Assembly (NCBI GenBank): GCA_002694065.1
Contig: NZKZ01000062.1
Coordinates: 1 to 5,685 of the forward strand
Reading direction: 5' to 3'
DNA: 5,685 nucleotides
From: Acidiferrobacter sp.
GTDB lineage: Bacteria > Pseudomonadota > Gammaproteobacteria > Arenicellales > UBA868
The notes under the pieces were generated by a model, which was given only the letters and a program-made list of their open reading frames with translations, did no database searches and was not told the origin of the DNA. The translations under genes and the position numbers were made by a program. Shown here in pieces: positions 1 to 4,947 of this stretch. Each line of letters starts with the position of its first letter. Within the stretch, counting starts at the first letter, position 1.

Positions 1-132
1 ATGTGTTTTCATTTTCAGTCCGGCGTCTGGCTCGACACCATTGGTGCGGCCGTGTCAGAGCCTTTTGTGGTGACGGATAACGGGGGAGAGCGTTTGTGTA
101 ATGCACCCCGCGAACTCATCGTCATCGACTGA
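1..132 (+). CDS. M24 family metallopeptidase / creatinase-fold protein, C-terminal fragment
   Basis: Only the last 43 codons are present; the gene enters from the left edge. The ATG at base 1 is almost certainly an internal methionine, since the reading frame begins inside a conserved strand. The tail reads FHFQSGVWL, then SEPFVVTDNGGERL, and ends PRELIVID-stop. This is the usual ending of the pita-bread fold (M24: Xaa-Pro peptidases, creatinase, ectoine hydrolase DoeA, DMSP lyase DddP), where an Ile/Val-Glu-x-x-hydrophobic-Val-Thr-x-x-Gly-x-E block is followed by a PREL-like terminus. Glu20 of the fragment aligns with the last metal-ligand glutamate of prolidase-type enzymes. The substrate cannot be told from the tail, and M24 members include both peptidases and C-N hydrolases acting on small metabolites. 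It converges on the ureohydrolase gene with a 44-base gap in which I see no convincing terminator. Confidence 0.8.
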   Translation: MCFHFQSGVWLDTIGAAVSEPFVVTDNGGERLCNAPRELIVID

Positions 133-176
133 TCCCGTTTTCAGTTCTCTAAAGTTAAACCGATGTCCTCGATCAA

Positions 177-1136
177 TCAGTCGTAATAGCCTGCGCGTAC
201 GCAGGCGCCGATGAAGTTGCAGATCAGCCGCTCTGCGTGGGTAATGGTGATGTGACCATGATCGTAAGAGGGAGCAATCTCAACAAGATCCATGCCCAGC
301 ACCCGTCCTTTTTTGACAAGTCCGTGGATCAGCTGACGGGTTTGTATCCAGTCGAGCCCGCCCGGCGCCTGACCCATGACCGCCGGCATGATGGTCGGAT
401 CAAGACCATCGGCATCAATGGTCAGGTAGTAGGGCCCGCCATCGGGAATTCTATCCAGCACAGCCGACATGCCGATGTCATGCATCTCATAGGCGGTAAT
501 GATGTCGGCCCCGTAATCACGGGCATCTTTTACTTCTTGTTCTCTGGCACTGCCGTTCGCGCGAATGCCGATCTGGACAATGTGTCCGAACCAGTCCATT
601 TCCGAAGCCCGTCGGATTGGGCTCGAATAGCCTTCGTGGACGCCGTTGATTTCATCTCGCCAGTCGAGATGGGCATCGATGTGGACCAGGGTAATGGACT
701 CGTCACGCTCAAGCGCGCGCATAATGGGGATGGGGATCCCGTGATCGCCGCCCAGGGTAATCAGGGTGGCGTCGCTCGCGAAAATTTTTCGGGCAGCGGC
801 TTCCGCCCGGCGGTAATGCTCCTGATGATCATTGAGATCGGCGGTGACATTGCCGCAGTCCACGACCTTGATGTCTCGGCCGTCAAATAGCGTGCCGTCA
901 AGATCCCAGTCGTAACTCGTCAGGGTATAGGGCACATACGCTGCCGCGGCATTCTGGCGGATCGCATCCGGAGCAAGGCTCTGGTCGTTGGCCATGCCGT
1001 GGGGGTAGTAAGGCAGTCCATACGGGACACCGAGTATTGCGATATCCGCATCCAACTGATCAAGATCCAACGCCAAGGGAAAATTGAGCAGTGTTTTTGA
1101 GGGCGTTCTAGGCGCTTGGGTCAGGGCTGTTGTCAT
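177..1136 (-). CDS. Agmatinase/arginase-superfamily ureohydrolase
   Basis: Predicted cytosolic Mn-dependent hydrolase that releases urea from a guanidino compound; 319 aa, a normal length for agmatinases and guanidinobutyrases. The six binuclear-metal ligands are visible: His132 in GGDHG (129-133), Asp154, His156 and Asp158 in DAHLD, and Asp241 and Asp243 in IDADGLDP. Two motifs differ from the textbook form. GGDHS has Gly in place of Ser, and the usual PGTGTPxPGG loop is replaced by PAVMGQAPGG (251-260). The substrate loop after DAHLD reads EGYSSPIRRASEM rather than the HG(T/S)-type loop of classic agmatinase. The substrate is therefore open: agmatine, guanidinobutyrate, guanidinopropionate or another guanidino acid. 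The start at 1136 gives a typical N-terminus, but the upstream Shine-Dalgarno is weak. The gene follows the aldo-keto reductase by 32 bases on the same strand, which suggests co-transcription. No signal peptide is seen. Confidence 0.92.
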   Translation of the reverse strand: MTTALTQAPRTPSKTLLNFPLALDLDQLDADIAILGVPYGLPYYPHGMANDQSLAPDAIRQNAAAAYVPYTLTSYDWDLDGTLFDGRDIKVVDCGNVTADLNDHQEHYRRAEAAARKIFASDATLITLGGDHGIPIPIMRALERDESITLVHIDAHLDWRDEINGVHEGYSSPIRRASEMDWFGHIVQIGIRANGSAREQEVKDARDYGADIITAYEMHDIGMSAVLDRIPDGGPYYLTIDADGLDPTIMPAVMGQAPGGLDWIQTRQLIHGLVKKGRVLGMDLVEIAPSYDHGHITITHAERLICNFIGACVRAGYYD

Positions 1137-1168
1137 GTCTTTAGAGGCGGTTTTGAGCGGGAAGGATT

Positions 1169-2203
1169 TCAGGGTGCCGGCACCAGATACTGACGATGCA
1201 ATACCTCAAGGCGCGACTGCAACTCAGCATCGATTTCAAAGTCCAGGGCCTGTAGGGCACGATCCAGGTGCCAGATCTGTGTCGCACCCACGATGGATGC
1301 GGTCAGAAAAGAGCGGGTCAGTACAAAAGCATGAGCCAGCACCTCTGGACTGATACCGCATTCGCCGGCAAGAGTCACGTACGCCTGGGTTGCGGCCTTG
1401 GCTTCGTCGCCAAAATACCTCGTATTGGAAGGCCAGAGCGTATTGCGCGCGCCGGCTGGCCTCGCATCATCAAGGTATTTTCCGGTCAGTACGCCGGCTG
1501 CCACCGGCGCATAGGCCAGCAGACCCACACGCTCACGCAATGCGATTTCAGCCAGCGCGAGTTCAAATTTTCGGTTGAGCAGGCTATAGGCGTTCTGAAT
1601 ACTGGCCGGCCGGGCGAAGCCGCTGGCATCAGCCCGCGCCACAAAATCCATTGTGCCCCAGGCACTTTCGTTTGATATACCCCAGGAACGGATTTTTCCG
1701 GCCTGCATGAGTTCATCGAGCGCAGCGAGTGTCTCTGCCCGATCTGCACCCGCATCGTCAATTACTTCGGTTTGTCCCAGGTCCTTGAAGTCGGTCCAGC
1801 CGCGATCCGGCCAGTGCAGTTGGTAGAGATCGAGGTAATCGGTGCGCAGCCGTTTGAGGCTGTCCTCGCAGGCCGTGTGAATCGTCTCGCGAGTAAAGCG
1901 GCAGTCACCGTCCCGGATGTGATGTCGGCCCGGGCCGCAGACCTTGCTGGCAAGGATCACGTCGCTGCGGCACTGGCGCTCACTTAGCCATTCTCCAATG
2001 ATGATCTCGGTGTGCCCGTAGGTTTCCGGACGGACATCGACGGGATACATCTCAGCGGTATCAAAGAAATTGATCCCGTGGGCGAGCGCATGGTCCATCT
2101 GCGCAAATCCCTCTTCACGGGTGTTCTGTTCGCCCCAGGTCATGGTGCCGAGGCAGATGACCGAGACGTCTATTCCTGTATCACCCAGCGGTCGGTAGCG
2201 CAT
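1169..2203 (-). CDS. tas: Tas-like NADP(H)-dependent aldo-keto reductase
   Basis: A 344-aa soluble TIM-barrel oxidoreductase, close in length to E. coli Tas (346 aa) and alike along its whole length, including CLGTMTWGEQN near the start, AEMYPVxxRPET, the SLLNRxFE segment and a C-terminal PAP. The aldo-keto reductase catalytic tetrad is intact: Asp48, Tyr53, Lys87 and His130. The late cofactor-phosphate binding stretch SIVGAT is at 303-308. The family reduces aldehydes and ketones with NADPH; the physiological substrate of Tas-like enzymes is not well defined, so the symbol marks homology and not a proven role. A Shine-Dalgarno-like AGGA (plus-strand 2214-2217) lies 10 bases before the ATG. 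It is the first gene of a probable two-gene minus-strand unit with the ureohydrolase, and it is divergent from the PhyH-type oxygenase. No truncation or missing key residue is seen. Confidence 0.92.
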   Translation of the reverse strand: MRYRPLGDTGIDVSVICLGTMTWGEQNTREEGFAQMDHALAHGINFFDTAEMYPVDVRPETYGHTEIIIGEWLSERQCRSDVILASKVCGPGRHHIRDGDCRFTRETIHTACEDSLKRLRTDYLDLYQLHWPDRGWTDFKDLGQTEVIDDAGADRAETLAALDELMQAGKIRSWGISNESAWGTMDFVARADASGFARPASIQNAYSLLNRKFELALAEIALRERVGLLAYAPVAAGVLTGKYLDDARPAGARNTLWPSNTRYFGDEAKAATQAYVTLAGECGISPEVLAHAFVLTRSFLTASIVGATQIWHLDRALQALDFEIDAELQSRLEVLHRQYLVPAP

Positions 2204-2317
2204 TACAAAAAAGTCCTGTATTCACGGTTGGATGGAATCTCTCACAAGTATGTAACATAAGCAGATCAAAACCAACGTTGAGGCTTTGCCTGCACTTTGT
2301 AACACCGCAGTTTTTTG
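2204..2317. promoter_or_regulatory. Divergent promoter region between aldo-keto reductase and PhyH oxygenase
   Basis: This 114-base non-coding gap separates two divergently transcribed genes, so it must hold promoters for both or lie downstream of neither. Rightward, a weak sigma70-like pair can be drawn: TTGAGG at 2278-2283 and TAACAC at 2300-2305, spaced 16 bases. It would start transcription only a few bases before the oxygenase ATG. Leftward, only poor matches are seen, for example TTGTGA and TGAATA 17 bases apart on the minus strand. I found no strong palindromic operator here. The region as a whole is well supported by gene layout; the individual boxes are guesses. Confidence 0.5.
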
Positions 2318-3151
2318 ATGTCTTCAATGCATAAAGAGATCAGTGAGTATCAGCGACTGGGCGCAACCGTGATCCGCCAGTGCGTCGACACGGACGCTTT
2401 GGCCAAACTCTCCAGCGCGGTAGAGGCCGATATCCACTCACCGGGACCTTTTTATCATGGATATAAAAGCGAAGCGGGTCGGGGAAGTTTCCATGGCAAT
2501 CTGCGCCTATGGGAGCACGACGACACCTTCCGGGAGTTCTGCCTCGTGTCACAACTGCCCCAGCTTGCAGCGGGGTTTCTAAACTCCCAGCGCGTCAACC
2601 TGCTGTACGACCAGTTATTCGTCAAGGAGCCTGGTACGCCCAATCGGACGCGATGGCATAACGACCAACCCTATTGGCCCATCCGGGGAGGGCAGGTCCT
2701 GAGTTTCTGGATCGCCCTTGATCCTGTTACGCGCGAGAGCGGTGCGCTTGAATTTATTGCCGGCTCACATAAATGGGGCCGCTGGTTTCAGCCCCAGGCT
2801 TTTGGCGATACGGCCGGTCAGAGTGAATATGCGGCCAATCCGGACTATGAGGCGACGCCGGATATCCAGAATCACCGTGGTGATTATGAGATTGTGAGTT
2901 GGGATCTTGAGCCGGGAGACGCGTATGTGTTTCATGGGCTGACGGTGCACGGCTCGGGCGGCAATCACCACCAGAGCCACCGTCGTCGTGGATACGCCGT
3001 GCGCTACACGGGCGATGATGTGGTGTACGACTCTCGAGTCGGCACCAATGCGAGTCTCTGCTCAGAAGGGCATCGGGACGGTATGGTACTTACTAGTAGC
3101 CGGTATCCTGTGGTGTGGTACCAGGTACGAGATCGCTTCACCGAAAAATAG
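2318..3151 (+). CDS. Phytanoyl-CoA dioxygenase (PhyH) family Fe(II)/2-oxoglutarate oxygenase
   Basis: A 277-aa cytosolic non-haem iron oxygenase that should couple 2-oxoglutarate decarboxylation to hydroxylation of a small molecule. The iron-binding triad is intact: His114 and Asp116 in RWHNDQPYW, and distal His211 in FHGLTVHGSGGN. Arg222 lies 11 residues after the distal His, the position that binds the 2-oxoglutarate carboxylate in PhyH and EctD. The preceding LEPGDAYVFHG and SGALEFIAGSHKWG segments are also typical of PhyH family members. The reading frame is open from a TTG at 2315; I chose the ATG at 2318, and an in-frame ATG at 2327 is also possible. None has a clear Shine-Dalgarno. The substrate is unknown: the PhyH family covers acyl-CoA, ectoine, amino acids and secondary metabolites. 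The EctD substrate signature is not evident. It is divergent from the aldo-keto reductase and followed by a 335-base gap. Confidence 0.9.
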   Translation: MSSMHKEISEYQRLGATVIRQCVDTDALAKLSSAVEADIHSPGPFYHGYKSEAGRGSFHGNLRLWEHDDTFREFCLVSQLPQLAAGFLNSQRVNLLYDQLFVKEPGTPNRTRWHNDQPYWPIRGGQVLSFWIALDPVTRESGALEFIAGSHKWGRWFQPQAFGDTAGQSEYAANPDYEATPDIQNHRGDYEIVSWDLEPGDAYVFHGLTVHGSGGNHHQSHRRRGYAVRYTGDDVVYDSRVGTNASLCSEGHRDGMVLTSSRYPVVWYQVRDRFTEK

Positions 3152-3237
3152 AGTTTAGGGAACTAAAACGTAATGGTTATTCTTTTTATGAGCTGATTTA
3201 TCCCAGCTCCACTGCTTACTGTCGGAGTTAGAGATGG

Positions 3238-3306
3238 AGTGGGCAGGGACCCCGATGCTTACAACTCCAGTGCTCGCTAAAGAAGAAAGAAGAGTCCCTG
3301 CCCGCT
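3238..3306. repeat. Inverted repeat with perfect 10-base arms
   Basis: GGGCAGGGAC at 3241-3250 is the exact reverse complement of GTCCCTGCCC at 3294-3303, with 43 bases between the arms. Pairing continues outward through a G-T wobble, a G-C and an A-T pair (3238-3240 with 3304-3306). The GC-rich arms stand out in an AT-rich region. This could be a long-loop stem in an RNA, the ends of a very small non-autonomous element, or the end of a decayed insertion sequence. No flanking target duplication was found and no transposase is nearby, so the nature is unresolved. Confidence 0.6.
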
Positions 3307-3319
3307 ACCAAGTACCTCA

Positions 3320-3346
3320 TTTGCATCAGATCAGAGGAGATGCAAA
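3320..3346. repeat. Short dyad TTTGCATC / GATGCAAA
   Basis: TTTGCATC (3320-3327) and GATGCAAA (3339-3346) are perfect 8-base complements separated by 11 bases. No T-run follows on either strand, so it does not look like an intrinsic terminator. It lies about 45 bases upstream of the Fur-like sites and could be an operator for a dimeric regulator or a small RNA hairpin. Existence of the dyad is certain; its role is not. Confidence 0.5.
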
Positions 3347-3390
3347 ACAACTTTAATAGACAGCTGCAGCGATCACTATATCTCTTAAGT

Positions 3391-3442
3391 GATAATAGGA
3401 ATCATTCTCATTTATGAGACTATTTGAGATAATTATTCTCAA
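3391..3442 (+). promoter_or_regulatory. Two adjacent Fur-box-like operators
   Basis: The first site, AATAGGAATCATTCTCATT at 3394-3412, matches the common gammaproteobacterial Fur-box form AATGAGAATCATTCTCATT at 17 of 19 positions by eye. Read in the GATAAT hexamer register from 3391, it matches the classic GATAATGATAATCATTATC at 15 of 19. The second site, 3424-3442, is a near-palindrome TTGAGATAATTATTCTCAA with TTGAGA and TCTCAA arms. Between them, CTCAT and ATGAG (3407-3411 and 3414-3418) form another dyad, so half-sites recur along the whole block, as in extended Fur-binding regions. The sites sit directly over the predicted promoter of the aldehyde dehydrogenase, the expected arrangement for iron-dependent repression. 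Fur identity is inferred from motif likeness only. Confidence 0.6.
3405..3433 (+). promoter_or_regulatory. Predicted sigma70-like promoter of the aldehyde dehydrogenase
   Basis: A -35-like TTCTCA (3405-3410, 4 of 6 to TTGACA) and a -10-like GATAAT (3428-3433, 5 of 6 to TATAAT) are separated by exactly 17 bases. Transcription would begin near 3440, leaving a leader of roughly 45 bases before the ATG. The -35 falls inside the first Fur-like box and the -10 inside the second, so repressor binding would block RNA polymerase. Promoter calls of this quality occur by chance in AT-rich DNA; the overlap with the operators raises my confidence. Confidence 0.45.
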
Positions 3443-3456
3443 TCTAGTTGCTACTC

Positions 3457-3471
3457 CTAGAAATGTTCTAG
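3457..3471. promoter_or_regulatory. Perfect palindrome CTAGAA-ATG-TTCTAG in the leader
   Basis: CTAGAA (3457-3462) and TTCTAG (3466-3471) are perfect complements around a 3-base centre. The palindrome lies between the predicted transcription start and the weak Shine-Dalgarno GGA (3477-3479), 15 bases upstream of the start codon. It could be an operator for a dimeric regulator acting downstream of the promoter, or a small hairpin that affects translation. No known regulator is assigned. Confidence 0.4.
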
Positions 3472-3486
3472 CCAGCGGATCGAATA

Positions 3487-4923
3487 ATGAAAAACAACAA
3501 AATTAAAGAATATCGCCAGTTCTATATGAATGGAGGTTGGGTTGATCCAATTTCCGAAGATTCAATCGATGTTGTAAATCCCGCGACAGAAGAAGTAGTT
3601 GCAAGGATAGGCGCGGGAACAGTTGAGGATGTTACTCGTGCAGTAGTGTCAGCGCGAAAAGCGTTTAATTCCTTCTCCGAAACTTCTAAAAAGGAGAGGG
3701 TGGAACTCCTTACCGAAGTGAGAAATCTCTACAAGAAACGGTTTAATGATATTGCCGAGGCAATCCGTTCAGAAATGGGGGCGCCGGGGCATCTCGCTTT
3801 TGGTGCTCAGACGACGGTAGGGCTGGGCCATCTTAAGACAGCAATTCGGGTGCTTGAGCAATTCGAGTTTGAGCAGCAGCGCGAGAAGTTCTTAATCCGC
3901 TACGAACCTATCGGTGTCTGTGGGTTAATTACGCCATGGAACTGGCCCATCAACCAAATTGTCTCAAAGATCGCACCTGCAATAGCGTCGGGCTGCACTA
4001 TTCTCTTGAAGCCCAGCGAACTATCTCCAATTTCTGCGCACGTGATCGCCGAGGTCATTGATGAGGCAGGAGTTCCGGCGGGTGTATTTAACTTGGTCGA
4101 TGGTTTCGGTCCCATTGTAGGGGAGGCGATGTCTGCACATCCTGATATCGATATGATGTCATTTACAGGGTCCACTCGCGGAGGCGTTGCTGTTGCGAAA
4201 GGCTCTGCCGAGACCGTCAAAAGAGTGAGTCAGGAGTTAGGTGGTAAATCTGCCAACATTGTTTTGAACGACGCGGCGCTCGAAAAGTCCGTACGAGATG
4301 GTGTTCTGGCCTGTATGGAGAATACGGGCCAGTCCTGTAATGCACCTACGCGTATGTTGGTGCCGAAAGAAAGGCATCAAGAAGCTATCGAGATAGCCAA
4401 AGAGGCATCCGAGTCGATCACAGTGGGTAATCCTGAAGACGATCAGACGCAACTGGGCCCGGTTATTAGTGACGTGCAATTTAATAAGGTCCAGCATCTT
4501 ATCCAGTCAGGGATTGATGAGGGCGCGATGCTTGTCACTGGGGGCATGGGACGACCGGATGGCCTGTCAAAAGGGTATTTTGTTAAACCGACCGTGTTCG
4601 CTGAGGTCACTTCCGATATGTCGATTTTTAGGGAAGAAATCTTTGGTCCTGTCCTTTCAATCTCAACATATGACGACGCTGATGAAGCGGTGACGATCGC
4701 AAACGATACGCCATATGGGCTTGCCGCATATGTTTCCGGAGAGGATCCTACACAACTAATGCACTTTGCTCGTCGACTTCGTGCTGGGCAAGTCCACCTG
4801 AATTACACCGGCGGGGGGACCGATGCTCCCTTTGGAGGGTTCAAGCAGTCTGGTAACGGCCGGGAGAAAGCAGAATGGGGGCTTGAAGAATTCCTTGAGT
4901 GCAAAGCGATTCTTGGAAATTAG
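3487..4923 (+). CDS. NAD(P)-dependent aldehyde dehydrogenase, CddD-like
   Basis: A 478-aa aldehyde dehydrogenase superfamily enzyme, full length, that oxidises an aldehyde to the carboxylic acid in the cytosol. Key residues are intact: Asn152 in TPWNWP, Lys175 in LLKPSE, the nucleotide-binding FTGSTRGG (226-233), general base Glu250 in QELGGKSANI, catalytic Cys284 in NTGQSCNAPTR, and Glu384 in EEIFGPV. The GQSCNAPTRMLV signature and the PFGGFKQSGNGRE ending resemble the subfamily of CddD (6-oxolauric acid dehydrogenase), but substrate cannot be assigned from this. The ATG at 3487 is supported because the next Met falls inside the conserved FYMNGGWVDP segment; its Shine-Dalgarno is only GGA seven bases upstream. 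The first part of the gene uses many AT-rich codons unlike the genes to its left, which may indicate separate origin. Expression is probably iron-responsive, given the Fur-like sites upstream. Confidence 0.95.
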   Translation: MKNNKIKEYRQFYMNGGWVDPISEDSIDVVNPATEEVVARIGAGTVEDVTRAVVSARKAFNSFSETSKKERVELLTEVRNLYKKRFNDIAEAIRSEMGAPGHLAFGAQTTVGLGHLKTAIRVLEQFEFEQQREKFLIRYEPIGVCGLITPWNWPINQIVSKIAPAIASGCTILLKPSELSPISAHVIAEVIDEAGVPAGVFNLVDGFGPIVGEAMSAHPDIDMMSFTGSTRGGVAVAKGSAETVKRVSQELGGKSANIVLNDAALEKSVRDGVLACMENTGQSCNAPTRMLVPKERHQEAIEIAKEASESITVGNPEDDQTQLGPVISDVQFNKVQHLIQSGIDEGAMLVTGGMGRPDGLSKGYFVKPTVFAEVTSDMSIFREEIFGPVLSISTYDDADEAVTIANDTPYGLAAYVSGEDPTQLMHFARRLRAGQVHLNYTGGGTDAPFGGFKQSGNGREKAEWGLEEFLECKAILGN

Positions 4924-4924
4924 G

Positions 4925-4941
4925 AAGCCTAAGATAGGTTT
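4925..4941. terminator. Weak hairpin between convergent genes
   Basis: AAGCCTA (4925-4931) pairs with TAGGTTT (4935-4941) around a 3-base loop, including one G-U pair, in the 24-base gap between the convergent aldehyde dehydrogenase and threonine aldolase genes. Its position suits a bidirectional terminator, but the stem is short and AU-rich and only three T follow on the plus strand. This is a tentative call. Confidence 0.22.
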
Positions 4942-4947
4942 GTCCGA

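Larger units (their letters stand above)
3152..3486. other. AT-rich intergenic region with several dyads and a regulated promoter
   Basis: This 335-base gap holds no recognisable protein gene. From left to right it contains a short hairpin (GAGCTG 3190-3195 with CAGCTC 3204-3209, no T-run after it), a long-range inverted repeat (3241-3250 with 3294-3303), a second dyad (3320-3327 with 3339-3346), Fur-box-like sites overlapping a promoter (3391-3442), and a 15-base palindrome (3457-3471). GGAGTT at 3224-3229 is also complementary to AACTCC at 3263-3268. A 40-codon open frame with a plausible Shine-Dalgarno occurs at 3234-3356, but I do not call it a gene. The density of dyads is higher than expected for a plain spacer. 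The left half might be a remnant of a mobile element or a structured RNA; the right half looks like the control region of the aldehyde dehydrogenase. Confidence 0.7.

Noticed and set aside
237..890. A 217-codon plus-strand open frame opposite the ureohydrolase
   Set aside because: It lies wholly antisense to a gene with intact catalytic motifs, its translation shows no recognisable domain, and long antisense frames are common in GC-rich genes.
1268..1675. A 135-codon plus-strand open frame opposite the aldo-keto reductase
   Set aside because: Antisense shadow of a clear, full-length enzyme gene; no family features.
2318..3151. Ectoine hydroxylase (EctD) as the identity of the PhyH protein
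   Set aside because: The iron and 2-oxoglutarate residues are shared by the whole family; I do not see the EctD signature segment, and no ectoine synthesis genes are present in the window.
3190..3209. Hairpin GAGCTG/CAGCTC as a terminator for the oxygenase gene
   Set aside because: The T-rich run precedes the stem on the plus strand and no T-run follows it; on the minus strand A residues follow. It does not fit an intrinsic terminator in either direction.
3155..3304. A 49-codon minus-strand open frame in the spacer, possible transposase remnant
   Set aside because: It is bounded by stops at both ends (TAG at 3305-3307 just upstream), has no start codon, and I could not match it to any transposase motif.
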